A stretch of 34,481 bases of DNA from Bordetella parapertussis (GCA_945897475.1 CAMDFL010000031.1:1-34481); one strand, 5' to 3'. Counted from the first letter of the stretch, positions 1 through 7,793 are shown. The notes: generated from the sequence alone by a model not told the origin. Translations and numbers: made by a program.

Positions 1-147
1 CGACGCGACTGGCGATTGTTCGAGGCACTCGGTCATCGATTGATTGCTATAGCGGTCGAGTTGCATCAGGGCGAGGACATTGGGCTGGGCTTCAAGGAAC
101 CACTCTACGCGTTGGACTCCACCACCATCGATCTGTGTCTGACACTG
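1..147 (+). pseudogene. IS4-type transposase fragment, truncated at both ends
   Basis: The frame starting at base 1 reads RRDWRLFEALGHRLIAIA and then LYALDSTTIDLCLTL. This matches the region around the first catalytic Asp (LDSTTID) of IS4-family DDE transposases. In the family this is followed by a Phe-Pro-Trp type sequence, but here the similarity stops near base 147 and the frame runs into antisense recombinase sequence. The N-terminal part would lie left of the window. Only one catalytic Asp is present, so this is a remnant. The family assignment is from memory of the motif, not from a search. Confidence 0.7.
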
Positions 148-413
148 TTGCGGCTGCGAACCGCATTGTGCCGACCGTGCTCCAGATGATCGAGGAACGC
201 CAGAATCAGATCGGGCTGGATGTCACTCAGCCGCAGGGCTGTCGGCGCCTTGCCCAGCTTGTGACTGGCGAAGTCCAGGAACAGCATCAATGCATCGCGG
301 TAGCAGGCCACCGTGCACGCGCTGACCGCGCGTTGCGCGACCAGGTACTCCGTAAAGAACTGCTGAACTAACGAGGCGAACGACGGGGGCTTCGGTGCAG
401 TGGCATTACGCAT
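148..413 (-). pseudogene. Tyrosine recombinase (phage-integrase family), N-terminal stub
   Basis: The start at 413 has a good ribosome site (GGAGG, 6 bases upstream). About 87 residues look like the SAM-like, core-binding N-terminal domain of XerC/D-type integrases, with a basic segment, FFTEYLVAQR, a YRDALMLFLDFA helix and a conserved end at HNAVRSRN. At that point, where the family continues into the rest of the protein, the frame enters the IS4-type fragment. The catalytic Arg-His-Arg-Tyr domain is absent, so it cannot be active. Recombinases of this type often occur as pairs or trios in mobile elements (for example recombinase-in-trio elements), and the repeats just upstream (489-694) may be that element's end. 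The element name is inference. Confidence 0.7.
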
Positions 414-488
414 CGCACACCTCCGGCTGAGGCATGCAGGACTCGAAGCGTCCGGCGGCTAACCCTCCTGTTTCGCCGATTTCACGCC

Positions 489-610
489 ATCGTGACCGCG
501 ATTTTGCCGCATCGTGACCGCGATTTTGCCGCATCGTGACCGCGATTTCACCGCCATCGTGACCGACGTTTCGCGTCATCGTGACCGCGATTTCGCGGCC
601 ATCGTGACCG
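489..610. repeat. Five and a half direct repeats of 22-23 bp
   Basis: Units begin with ATCGTGACCG at 489, 511, 533, 556, 578 and 601. The first two are identical over 22 bp, the others vary in the second half, and the last is only a 10-base start. There are no unique spacers between units, so this is not a CRISPR array. The position directly upstream of a recombinase stub suggests multiple transposase or recombinase binding sites at an element end. IS21-family ends are also known to carry multiple repeats, so the owner is uncertain. Confidence 0.8.
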
Positions 611-652
611 ATTGAGGTAACATAAATAAAAATCCGTGCAGCAACCCGCCAT

Positions 653-694
653 CGGTCACGATGACGCGAAACGACCGGTCACATTGCGCGAAAT
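653..694. repeat. Inverted copies of the 22-bp repeat
   Basis: Positions 653-673 are an exact 21-base reverse complement of 567-587. A second, diverged inverted unit follows at about 675-694 (GGTCACATTGCGCGAAAT). Together with 489-610 they form an inverted arrangement around an AT-rich centre (about 611-640). Confidence 0.8.
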
Positions 695-873
695 ACGCAG
701 CACCATGGAACACTTATAACCGTGGCAAGCCTATTTCTCCGCGTCAAGTAGCAACGCGATTAAGAGGGTATGACATCGCAAGTAAGAATGTTCGGGCAGT
801 AAAGTCTGACTGAGGTTAGTCAGGATGAGGGCTGGTGTGGAGAATGCTTGCTTAGAGGCTTAGCGGCTGACGA

Positions 874-2199
874 TCAGCGCTTATTGGTCAGGGCATAGAC
901 CCGCCACAAATCTTCCCGCCAGGCGAAGGTGATCGCCCAAATGGCGGACAAGCCGAAAATACAATAGACGAATACGGTTGGCGCATAACCGATGCCGGTG
1001 ACGATAGGCCCGAACAAAAGTATCCCAGGCATGTTGCTATAAATCATCAGCATGCGAATACCCATGACCCGGCCGCGATAGTGGGGGGCGGTGTGTCGCA
1101 GCAAAATGGTGGTCATCGGCACCAGGGCGGAGGCCTGCGCCATGCCTGCGAAAAACAGGGCTGGCGCGCCCCACATCGGTCCGTTCATTTGAGCGAATAT
1201 CAGCAGCATCGCCAACCAGGCGGCGGAGGCGAGAATCGTCAAGCGAGCCGGGCTGATGCTGTTGGCAAAGCGGCTGACCAGTATCGATCCCAGCAAGGCG
1301 CCTAAGGATCCACACGCGACCAGATAAGCCAGGGTGGTCTGGGTGTCGTGATAGACCTCCCTCACCACATAAGGCAATAAACTCATGAATATCGGAAAAG
1401 CAGTTGCATTGAGCACTATGGCCAGACACATCACAGCTTTGATGTGCGGCGTTCGCCACACGTAGTTGACGCCTTCTTTGAGTTCACGCCACGGGGATTC
1501 ACGTTCGATACGGGGGGATGCATCCATCGGAACAGCCCGCGCGCGGCCCGCTTGCAAGGTCAACCAGGCGCTGGTGGCGTACAGACAGGCAATCGCGACG
1601 TAGGCCTGCGCCATGCCAAGCATGGCGACCAGCCCGGCGCCGGTCAACGCGCCCGCGATTCGGGCGGAATCCTGCGTGGTGCGTTGAAAGCCTGCGGCGC
1701 TGAGCAATTGATTGGGCGGCATGATTTCGCTGATGACTGCGTTGCGCATGCCAATATCGGAGGGTCGCACCAATCCCGAAAAAGTGGCGATGAGCAGCAC
1801 CAGCATCGGATTGATCACACCCATGAAAGCGCAAACCATGAGCGTGGATGACATCAGGGTATAGAACACGCGCATGGCGCACAGCATGGTGTGCTGGCCG
1901 ATGCGATCACCGGCTACACCGAAAAACGGCCCCAATAGCGTGCCCAGATGATGCAGCGATACGTACACCGTGAGCAGGAACACCGATTCGGTCTCGACCA
2001 ATACGTACCACCCAAGGATGATGACCTCCATCTCCAGGGCGAACGAGGTGGCCAGATCCGCCGGCCATTGGAAGCGAAAACTTTTGACTTGAAATGGAGC
2101 GAACGCCGAGGGGCGCGCGATGGCGTTCAAAGCAGCACTCAGTTTTTGATTTGTTGGATATTGATGCGCCGCATTTCCATTTGCCGCATTTCGATGCAC
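874..2199 (-). CDS. MFS transporter, probable exporter
   Basis: A 441-residue polytopic protein of the major facilitator superfamily, closest in style to the EntS-like (MFS_3) exporters. About 12 hydrophobic segments run from residue 45 to 430. A loop after the second segment reads GVAGDRIGQH, matching the family's G-x-x-x-D-R-x-G motif between TM2 and TM3, and the second half carries RGRVMGIRM in the corresponding position. The substrate cannot be told. It follows the VOC gene on the same strand and is probably co-transcribed with it. The only in-frame start giving full length is GTG at 2199, which lies inside a 15-bp tandem repeat, so the first 10-20 residues are repeat-encoded and the true start is uncertain. 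Confidence 0.85.
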   Translation of the reverse strand: MHRNAANGNAAHQYPTNQKLSAALNAIARPSAFAPFQVKSFRFQWPADLATSFALEMEVIILGWYVLVETESVFLLTVYVSLHHLGTLLGPFFGVAGDRIGQHTMLCAMRVFYTLMSSTLMVCAFMGVINPMLVLLIATFSGLVRPSDIGMRNAVISEIMPPNQLLSAAGFQRTTQDSARIAGALTGAGLVAMLGMAQAYVAIACLYATSAWLTLQAGRARAVPMDASPRIERESPWRELKEGVNYVWRTPHIKAVMCLAIVLNATAFPIFMSLLPYVVREVYHDTQTTLAYLVACGSLGALLGSILVSRFANSISPARLTILASAAWLAMLLIFAQMNGPMWGAPALFFAGMAQASALVPMTTILLRHTAPHYRGRVMGIRMLMIYSNMPGILLFGPIVTGIGYAPTVFVYCIFGLSAIWAITFAWREDLWRVYALTNKR

Positions 2200-2234
2200 C
2201 GCATTTCGATTTGTCGTATTTGAATTTGCCGCAT
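2139..2234 (-). CDS. Possible 31-codon repeat-encoded ORF coupled to the VOC stop
   Basis: An ATG lies two bases after the VOC stop codon (TAG-AA-ATG) and opens 31 codons built from the 15-bp repeat. The peptide repeats a Met-Arg-x-Ile-x pattern, and the frame ends at 2139 inside the transporter gene in another frame. It may be a translational bridge between the two genes or only a by-product of the repeat. There is no separate Shine-Dalgarno sequence. Confidence 0.25.
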   Translation of the reverse strand: MRQIQIRQIEMRCIEMRQMEMRRINIQQIKN

Positions 2235-2238
2235 TTCT
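2169..2238. repeat. Tandem 15-bp repeat, about 4.7 units
   Basis: Units on the plus strand are CCGCATTTCCATTTG (2169), CCGCATTTCGATGCA (2184), CCGCATTTCGATTTG (2199), TCGTATTTGAATTTG (2214) and a partial unit at 2229. The array fills the junction from the VOC stop to the beginning of the MFS gene. The unit length is a multiple of three, so gain or loss of a unit keeps frame. Confidence 0.9.
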
Positions 2239-2623
2239 AGATCACGGTCCCGGGCCAGCGATGCTCGGGGCTGGACAGATCGAAGATCACGCCGTCGGGT
2301 CCACGGTACTTGGTTTCGGCCTGCATCTGCGGCGTCGGTGCTTTATGAAACGTCGCACCGCATTGCATCACGTGCGCGCCTTGGGCATCGACATTGTCGA
2401 CCACGAAACCCAGGTGATGCAGACCGTGGAAATCCTTGCCGCGTTCGTCGCCCGCCATCTCGTCGGTAGGAAATTTGAGCAAGGTTATGTTTACGACCCC
2501 ATCCGACAAACTCACAGCGACTGGGTTTTCTCGCAGGCGATTCATGCCGAATGCCTTCTCGTAAAAATCGGCGCTGCTTTCCAGATCCGCTACAGAAATG
2601 GCGATATGGCGAAGCTTGGCCAT
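2237..2623 (-). CDS. VOC-superfamily protein (glyoxalase/dioxygenase-like)
   Basis: A 128-residue protein with the two beta-alpha-beta-beta-beta modules of the vicinal oxygen chelate fold. The first begins LRHIAISVADLESSADFYEK and the second begins HHLGFVVDNVDA. Candidate metal ligands are His6, His69 or His70, and an acidic residue in VIFDLSSPE (Asp115, where Glu is usual). The start at 2623 is preceded by GAGAGGAAG. The fold serves glyoxalases, extradiol dioxygenases, epimerases and resistance proteins, so the reaction cannot be fixed. It sits upstream of the MFS exporter on the same strand and divergent from the hydrolase and monooxygenase pair, which suggests a small catabolic or detoxification unit. 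Confidence 0.85.
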   Translation of the reverse strand: MAKLRHIAISVADLESSADFYEKAFGMNRLRENPVAVSLSDGVVNITLLKFPTDEMAGDERGKDFHGLHHLGFVVDNVDAQGAHVMQCGATFHKAPTPQMQAETKYRGPDGVIFDLSSPEHRWPGTVI

Positions 2624-2787
2624 GTGCTTCCTCTCGAGTCAATGACGATGCGATGCGCCGCATTGTACGTCCGCCCGTTAAGCGCCGCGCTGCCTCTGGC
2701 GCGAGGCGCGAAGCCTATGTGATGCCTTTTGGTGCCGGCGAGTAGAATGCCCGCTTTCGCGGTGGCATGAATATTTCTGGAGGACGA

Positions 2788-3576
2788 ATGGCAGCGACAT
2801 TTACCAATGAAGTGCTCGATGTATCGGGCTGCAAGATCACGCTCAAGCGTGGCGGCCAGGGACCTACTCTGTTGTATTTGCATGGCGCAGGTGGGGCAGG
2901 GATGGTCGATCCTTTTTTGCAGGAGCTCGCCAGTAATTACACTGTTCTGATACCGGAGCACCCCGGATTTGGCGGTTCCGACGAACCCGCCTGGCTCGAC
3001 AACATCCACGATATGGCTTATTTCTATCTGGATTTCATCGATAAGCTTGATGTTCGCGGCGCGCACGTCGTCGGTGCTTCTCTGGGCGGCTGGCTGGCGA
3101 TGGAAATCGCCATCCGCGATGCATCGCGATTTTGTGCCATGACTTTGATGGGGCCCTCGGGGATTCACGTGAAGGGATTGAAAAAAGGCGATCTGTTTAT
3201 GTGGTCGCCGGAGGAACGGATCAAAAATCTTTTCCATGATCAGACCATTGCTGATCGGCTGCTTGCGATTAAACCCTCGCCGGACATGCAGGAAGTGTTG
3301 CTGAAAAATATCTTCACCACCGCGCGCCTGGGTTGGGAGCCGCGCCTGTACGACCCCAATCTGCATAAATGGCTGCATCGCATTGAACTGCCCACGCAAA
3401 TCATCTGGGGCGAGCACGACAAGATTCTCCCTGCCGGCTATGCGCCGGCGTTGGCAGAGATGATTGCCGGTTCGAAATTTCATATCGTTCCTCAATGCGG
3501 CCATCTGCCGCAGGTGGAACGACCACAGGAATTTTTGCGTCTGTTCCGCGAATTCGCGGCGACTTTGCCCCGTTGA
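2788..3576 (+). CDS. Alpha/beta hydrolase (meta-cleavage-product hydrolase type)
   Basis: With the ATG at 2788 the protein has 262 residues. This start is preferred over the ATG at 2767 because CTGGAGGA lies at the right distance. Motifs include LHGAGGAG (oxyanion hole, residues 31-38), the nucleophile elbow G-A-S98-L-G-G, Asp211 in WGEHD and His239 in CGHLPQVERP, a complete Ser-Asp-His triad. The length and HPGFGGSD loop fit the hydrolases that act on carbon-carbon bonds or esters in aromatic catabolism. The substrate is unknown. The stop is followed 9 bases later by the flavin monooxygenase start, so the two genes form an operon. Confidence 0.85.
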   Translation: MAATFTNEVLDVSGCKITLKRGGQGPTLLYLHGAGGAGMVDPFLQELASNYTVLIPEHPGFGGSDEPAWLDNIHDMAYFYLDFIDKLDVRGAHVVGASLGGWLAMEIAIRDASRFCAMTLMGPSGIHVKGLKKGDLFMWSPEERIKNLFHDQTIADRLLAIKPSPDMQEVLLKNIFTTARLGWEPRLYDPNLHKWLHRIELPTQIIWGEHDKILPAGYAPALAEMIAGSKFHIVPQCGHLPQVERPQEFLRLFREFAATLPR

Positions 3577-3585
3577 GGTGCCGAC

Positions 3586-4755
3586 ATGAACATTCTGCTA
3601 TTTCATCTGATGCCCTATGCCGACCTCGATATGGAGGCAACCAAGGATTACAAGACGCCCTGGGTGACGCTGCCCAACAGCTTCTACGATCCAAAAAAAG
3701 GCCATCTGCTCTACAACCGTTATCTGGATGAGCTGGAGTACGGCGAAGAACTCGGTTTTGACGGTCTTTGCGTCAACGAACATCACCAGACCGCTTACGG
3801 CATCATGCCTTCGCCTGTAGTGACCGCCTCGGCGTTGTCGCGCCGCACCACCAAGGCCAAGATCGCGATTCTGGGCAGTGCGTTGCCGCTGCGCTCCAAT
3901 CCGCTCACGGTGGCCGAAGAGCACGCCATGATCGATAACATCACCGGCGGGCGATTGATCTCCGGATTCGTTCGAGGTATCGGCGCCGAATATCATTCCT
4001 TCGGTGTGAATCCGACTTTTTCGCATGAAAAATTCCACGAAGCACATGACCTCATCATCCGCGCCTGGACCGAGCCGGGGCCTTTCGAATTTTTCGGCAA
4101 GCACTATCACATTCAATATGTCAATGTCTGGCCACGGCCTTATCAGCAGCCGCATCCGCCCATCTGGATACCGTCGCAGGGCAGCGGCGAGACCATTGAA
4201 TTTGCCTCCCACCCTTCGCGCAAATATACCTATCTGCAAACTTACAGTCCGTTCAAGGTGCTGCAGCGTTTTTTGCAGATGTATCGTGATAAGGCGCAAG
4301 GCTTCGGCTATACGGCCGAGCCCAAGCAATTGGGTTGGTTGATTCCGATCTACATCGGCGACACCGACGAGGGTGCCTTGGCGGAAGCGGAAAAGCACTA
4401 CCTGGCGTTTCGCGAGCGCTTCCTGCATATCCCCTTCGATATGCTTTTGCCGCCGGGTTATACCTCGCGCGAATCCTTCAAGGCATTGATGGGGCGGCGC
4501 GCGGCCATGGAAGCCCATATCAGCGTCAAGGAGTGCAACGATATTGGCCTGTTCGTCTGCGGCACCGCCAAGACGGTGAAGGAAAAGCTGATCGGCTACG
4601 TCAAGGAAGCAGGCCTCGGAAATATTCTCGCGCTGCTGCAATTCGGCACGCTGCCCGCCGACCTCACCAAACGCAATATGGAGCGCTTTGCCGAGAGCGT
4701 TATGCCCGATCTGAGAAAGGCGGCGAAGGAGATGCACGGAGAGACGGTTTTATAG
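3586..4755 (+). CDS. Luciferase-like flavin-dependent monooxygenase
   Basis: A 389-residue protein of the bacterial luciferase-like (LLM) TIM-barrel family. Family features are the start MNILLFHLMPY, NEHHQTAYGIMPSPVV around residue 65, the LRSNPLTVAEEHAMIDNIT segment, and GGRLISGFVRGIGAEYHSFG around residue 125. These enzymes use reduced FMN or a flavin cofactor and oxygen to hydroxylate or cleave substrates. A separate flavin reductase is normally needed and none is visible here. The gene is 9 bases downstream of the alpha/beta hydrolase, whose product may act on the same compound (inference). A large structured repeat begins right after the stop codon. Confidence 0.85.
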   Translation: MNILLFHLMPYADLDMEATKDYKTPWVTLPNSFYDPKKGHLLYNRYLDELEYGEELGFDGLCVNEHHQTAYGIMPSPVVTASALSRRTTKAKIAILGSALPLRSNPLTVAEEHAMIDNITGGRLISGFVRGIGAEYHSFGVNPTFSHEKFHEAHDLIIRAWTEPGPFEFFGKHYHIQYVNVWPRPYQQPHPPIWIPSQGSGETIEFASHPSRKYTYLQTYSPFKVLQRFLQMYRDKAQGFGYTAEPKQLGWLIPIYIGDTDEGALAEAEKHYLAFRERFLHIPFDMLLPPGYTSRESFKALMGRRAAMEAHISVKECNDIGLFVCGTAKTVKEKLIGYVKEAGLGNILALLQFGTLPADLTKRNMERFAESVMPDLRKAAKEMHGETVL

Positions 4756-4771
4756 CGGCACTGAAAAGGGG

Positions 4772-4994
4772 CCAGACTCGAATGGCAATTACTTAAGGGT
4801 TTTTGGCCCGTTTCCTCCTGCAGCGAGCGGTGTATTGAAGATCGTTGTTTGAAACAACGATCCGCACGAACGGATTTTTCGTTCGTGCAGGTTTTGGCAG
4901 CGCTGCCGCGGGCGAACCGCGTTTTTATACGGATAGACACCATCCGTATAAAAACGCGGTTTCTGAATAAAGCAGACTCGTTTTATTTTTTGTC
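4772..4994 (-). repeat. Multi-hairpin intergenic repeat, copy A
   Basis: This is one of three related elements. It contains three inverted repeats. H1 is at 4841-4861, with 10-base perfect arms around one base. H2 has arms 4864-4872 and 4880-4888 and a 7-base loop. H3 has arms 4915-4933 and 4943-4961, 19 perfect pairs with a 9-base loop. Copy B at 25261-25508 lies in inverted orientation. Over the 100 bases from H2 to H3 (4862-4961) the copies differ at only four positions, two of them in the H3 loop. Copy A fills the gap between two convergent genes and includes the last codons and stop of the small gene at 4983. Confidence 0.9.
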
Positions 4995-5195
4995 CCACAC
5001 ATATCGCACGAAGCGTTGCCAACGGCCGTTTCCTTGCTTCAGGGCATTGCGTGTTTTTAATGTCGCCTCGCGGTCGCGCGCGATGCTCTTTTGCGTTTGT
5101 TCGAGAATTTGACGCATCGTCAGGCCGCCGGGGCCTTTGCGTTTATCGGGATCTTCTTCGGTCATCGTCGCGGCTCGGTAGTTGGGTACCCTCAT
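4983..5195 (-). CDS. Small hypothetical protein
   Basis: With the ATG at 5195 the protein has 70 residues. Another ATG at 5165 would give 60 residues, and a TTG at 5207 is also in frame. It is highly charged and hydrophilic, with a predicted helical middle (MRQILEQTQKSIARDREA) and an aromatic, basic end (WQRFVRYVWDKK). No signal peptide or membrane segment is seen, and I do not recognise the family. It is divergent from aroC with starts only a few dozen bases apart. The final Asp-Lys-Lys-stop codons lie within the conserved edge of structured repeat copy A. That the frame is a real gene is inferred from its amino-acid pattern and position. Confidence 0.5.
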   Translation of the reverse strand: MRVPNYRAATMTEEDPDKRKGPGGLTMRQILEQTQKSIARDREATLKTRNALKQGNGRWQRFVRYVWDKK

Positions 5196-5230
5196 GTTAA
5201 ACTTCAATGACTTGCGTTGGGAATGTCAAC

Positions 5231-6319
5231 ATGTCCGGCAACAGCTTCGGCACGCTTTATTGCGTCACATCATTCGGTGAATCACACGGCCCGGCCATAG
5301 GCGGGGTGATCGACGGCTGCCCGCCGGGAATGGCCTTGACCGAGGCGGATATCCAGTTTGAACTGGACCGCAGAAAACCGGGGACCTCGCGCCACGTGAC
5401 GCAGCGCCAGGAGTCGGACACGATTGAATTGCTCTCGGGCGTTCTCGAAGGCAAGACCACCGGAACCTCGATCGGTTTCGTGATCCGCAACGAAGACCAG
5501 CGCAGCAAAGACTATTCCGATATCGCGAATACCTTTCGGCCTGGTCATTCTGACTACACCTACACGCAAAAATACGGCTTTCGCGACTATCGCGGAGGTG
5601 GTCGTTCTTCAGCGCGAGAAACTGCGATCCGTGTGGCCGCTGGTGCCATCGCCAGGAAGTGGCTGCGCGAGCGCTACGGCGTTGAAATTCGCGGCTACAT
5701 CGCGCAAATCGGTCCGCACGTTCTCGCGTTCAAGGGATGGGAGCATGTGGCCAACAACGCCTTTTTCTGCGCCGATCCAGATCGTGTACCCGAGCTTGAG
5801 GCATATATGGATAGTCTGCGGCGGGCGGGCGATTCCTGTGGCGCGCGCGTAACGGTGGTGGCCTCTGGTGTTCCTGTGGGTTGGGGCGAGCCGGTCTATG
5901 GGCGCCTCGATGCGGATATTGCCTCCGGGATGATGAGTATTAACGCGGTCAAGGGCGTGGAAATCGGCGCGGGATTTGGATCGATTACGCAGCGCGGCAG
6001 CGAACATGGCGACGAACTCACTCCCGAAGGCTTTGTTGGCAATAACGCCGGCGGAATTCTGGGGGGTATTTCCTCGGGGCAGGACGTCGTGGTCAGTATT
6101 GCTTTGAAGCCCACCTCATCCATTCGCATTCCGCGCCGCTCCATCGACCTCGAGGGCAAGCCCATCTCCGTTCAGACCACCGGTCGCCATGATCCCTGCG
6201 TCGGCCTGCGTGCAACGCCTATCGCGGAGGCGATGCTGGCCTGCGTGTTGATGGATCACGCGTTGCGTCATCGCGCTCAATGCGGCGACGTCACTACAGA
6301 GACGCCCAAGCTGCGCTAG
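5231..6319 (+). CDS. aroC: Chorismate synthase
   Basis: This enzyme catalyses the last step of the shikimate pathway, 5-enolpyruvylshikimate-3-phosphate to chorismate, with reduced FMN in the cytoplasm. The start at 5231 ([10 protein letters not shown]) matches the family's usual N-terminus and gives 362 residues, a typical length. All three family signatures are present: [18 protein letters not shown] (residues 16-33), [20 protein letters not shown] (121-140) and [18 protein letters not shown] near the C-terminus. An ATG at 5207 is in frame but would add eight atypical residues. The gene is a housekeeping island between catabolic genes. Its stop directly abuts the stop of a decayed binding-protein gene on the other strand. 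Confidence 0.97.
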   Translation: MSGNSFGTLYCVTSFGESHGPAIGGVIDGCPPGMALTEADIQFELDRRKPGTSRHVTQRQESDTIELLSGVLEGKTTGTSIGFVIRNEDQRSKDYSDIANTFRPGHSDYTYTQKYGFRDYRGGGRSSARETAIRVAAGAIARKWLRERYGVEIRGYIAQIGPHVLAFKGWEHVANNAFFCADPDRVPELEAYMDSLRRAGDSCGARVTVVASGVPVGWGEPVYGRLDADIASGMMSINAVKGVEIGAGFGSITQRGSEHGDELTPEGFVGNNAGGILGGISSGQDVVVSIALKPTSSIRIPRRSIDLEGKPISVQTTGRHDPCVGLRATPIAEAMLACVLMDHALRHRAQCGDVTTETPKLR

Positions 6320-6850
6320 CTACTCCGGCTTCAAACCTATGGCCCTCGCCACTTCGGCGAATCCATCGCGCATGCGTTTCATGAAGACACTTAACTCCTC
6401 GGGTGACATGGGATCGGGCGGCGTTACGCCAATCGGTGTCATGAATTTCTCGACGAATTGAACGTTACTCATCAGTTTATTGACCTCGCCGTTCAAGCGC
6501 GCGACCACATCCTTAGGTGTGCCGGTGGGCGCGAACTGCATGTACCAGGTGGACAGGGGCAGATCGATTCCCGCTTCGCGCAAAGTGGGCGCGGCGGGCA
6601 TGAAGGGTAAGCGTTTTGCGCCCATCACCGCCAGCACTCGTAGCTTGCCGGCCTTTATCTGTGGCAAGGATTGGCCGACGGAATACAGATTCACCTGGAC
6701 CTCCCCGGCGATCAGCGCCTGCTGCGATTGCGCTGATGACTTGTAGGGCACATGCAGGAATTCCGCGCCGCGTGTTCGCCTGAGCGATTCCATGAAATAA
6801 AAACTGCTGGTGTTCGTGCCGAACGAGGCCCAGTTGAGCTCGCTTTATCC
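6320..6850 (-). pseudogene. Bug/TctC-type binding protein, N-terminal half lost
   Basis: Only the C-terminal part (about 175 residues) of a Bug-family periplasmic solute-binding protein remains, including FLHVPYKSSAQSQQALIAGE, GKLRVLAVMGAKR and the usual C-terminal helix. In frame upstream of the first Met the similarity continues (ELNWASFGTNTSS, the family's LNYAS-type segment) and then hits a TAA near 6850. The signal peptide and first lobe are missing. The upstream gene's stop is only about 20 bases away, so a deletion fused the remnant to the aldolase-like gene. Intact family members have about 320-330 residues. Confidence 0.8.
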
Positions 6851-6866
6851 TGATCGCATAGGCAAA

Positions 6867-7793
6867 CTAAACCCAGCGATCCATCGGCCAGACACCAATG
6901 TCCTTGAGTGTGGCCACAAGCGCCTCTTTCTCTTTCGGATCAAGAGGAAGGTTGGGTTGTCTTGGCTGACCAATCGGTAATCCCTGCATTTCCAACAGCG
7001 CCTTCACTGCTGCGTGCATTTTGTATTTTTTGATGGTGATCAGCAGTTCCGACACTTTGTGTTGCAGTGGCATGGCCTCAACGAAGGCTCCGCGCTCGCA
7101 CAGTTCGTATACGCTCCTCACCAGGTCCGGAAACAGCAGGTTGAGCACCGAGAACGATCCGACGCCTCCCATGCTCATGGTTTGAACCAGGTGTTCTATT
7201 CCCGCGAAGACCGCGAATTTTTTCGGCAATTTGGAAGTTCGCCTGACCACATCAGCGAAGTATTCCGTGTTCCAGCTGGCTTCCTTGATTCCTACCAGAT
7301 GCTCATATTGCGAGGCCAGTTCGAACACGACCTGGGGTGAAATCTGCGCCGGCGATCCGTAGTATGAGGCTGCCGGGTTGTATATGAACAGTGGCAGCTC
7401 AACGCTATTTAGGAGCTTTTCGTAGTGGGCCTTGATTCCGGCAGGAGTCGGTCCCCAGTTGTACGGAATTGTGCAAACAATTGCGTCTGCGCCTGCGTCG
7501 CGTGCGTGCTTGGCAAAGCCTACGGCGTTGTCGGTACCAGGCGAACTGACGTGCGCGATTACCGGTAGCCTGCCGTTGTTATGATCAATCACCGTTTCCA
7601 GAGCACGCTTTCTCTCCACGTCAGACATCTCGAGTGCTTCGCTGACATGCATTGGATACGCAAGCATGTCCGCAGCCTTGCGTCTAACAAAGAAGTCCAG
7701 CTGTTCTCGTAGTGGTCCTGGGTCAAATTCGTTGGCGGCGTTAAAAGACGTTAAAGGGATGCCAATAATCCCTTTTAATTCTGGGGGCATCAT
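6867..7793 (-). CDS. DapA/N-acetylneuraminate lyase superfamily enzyme
   Basis: A 308-residue TIM-barrel protein of the class I aldolase superfamily that includes dihydrodipicolinate synthase. The Schiff-base Lys is Lys170 in GIKEASWN, and the partner Tyr is Tyr138 in FIYNPAASY. The pyruvate-carboxylate loop, GTTGE in true DapA, is replaced here by YPMHVSEA, so this is unlikely to be lysine biosynthetic DapA and probably acts on another keto acid or aldol. The start at 7793 has GGAG upstream. It is flanked by Bug binding-protein genes on the same strand (one intact, one decayed), which suggests uptake and cleavage of an organic acid. The actual substrate cannot be read from the sequence. Confidence 0.85.
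   Translation of the reverse strand: MMPPELKGIIGIPLTSFNAANEFDPGPLREQLDFFVRRKAADMLAYPMHVSEALEMSDVERKRALETVIDHNNGRLPVIAHVSSPGTDNAVGFAKHARDAGADAIVCTIPYNWGPTPAGIKAHYEKLLNSVELPLFIYNPAASYYGSPAQISPQVVFELASQYEHLVGIKEASWNTEYFADVVRRTSKLPKKFAVFAGIEHLVQTMSMGGVGSFSVLNLLFPDLVRSVYELCERGAFVEAMPLQHKVSELLITIKKYKMHAAVKALLEMQGLPIGQPRQPNLPLDPKEKEALVATLKDIGVWPMDRWV

Larger units (their letters stand above)
414..873. other. Gene-free stretch with element-end repeats
   Basis: No convincing coding sequence is seen. The left part (489-694) holds iterated 22-23 bp repeats and inverted copies, annotated separately. From about 700 to 873 nothing recognisable is visible, and no clear terminator follows the transporter gene that ends at 874. 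Confidence 0.6.

Noticed and set aside
105-413. Functional integrase gene
   Set aside because: Only the N-terminal DNA-binding domain remains. The catalytic Arg-His-Arg-Tyr residues are missing and the last codons come from the transposase fragment.
489-610. Possible CRISPR array
   Set aside because: The 22-bp units abut each other with no unique spacers, and no cas gene is nearby.
2590-3504. 304-codon open frame on the minus strand
   Set aside because: It is antisense to the alpha/beta hydrolase, has no ribosome site or family resemblance, and is explained as a shadow of the real gene.
3598-4737. 379-codon open frame on the minus strand
   Set aside because: It is antisense to the luciferase-like monooxygenase, whose family motifs are clear. 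The protein is an unconvincing His/Arg-rich chain.
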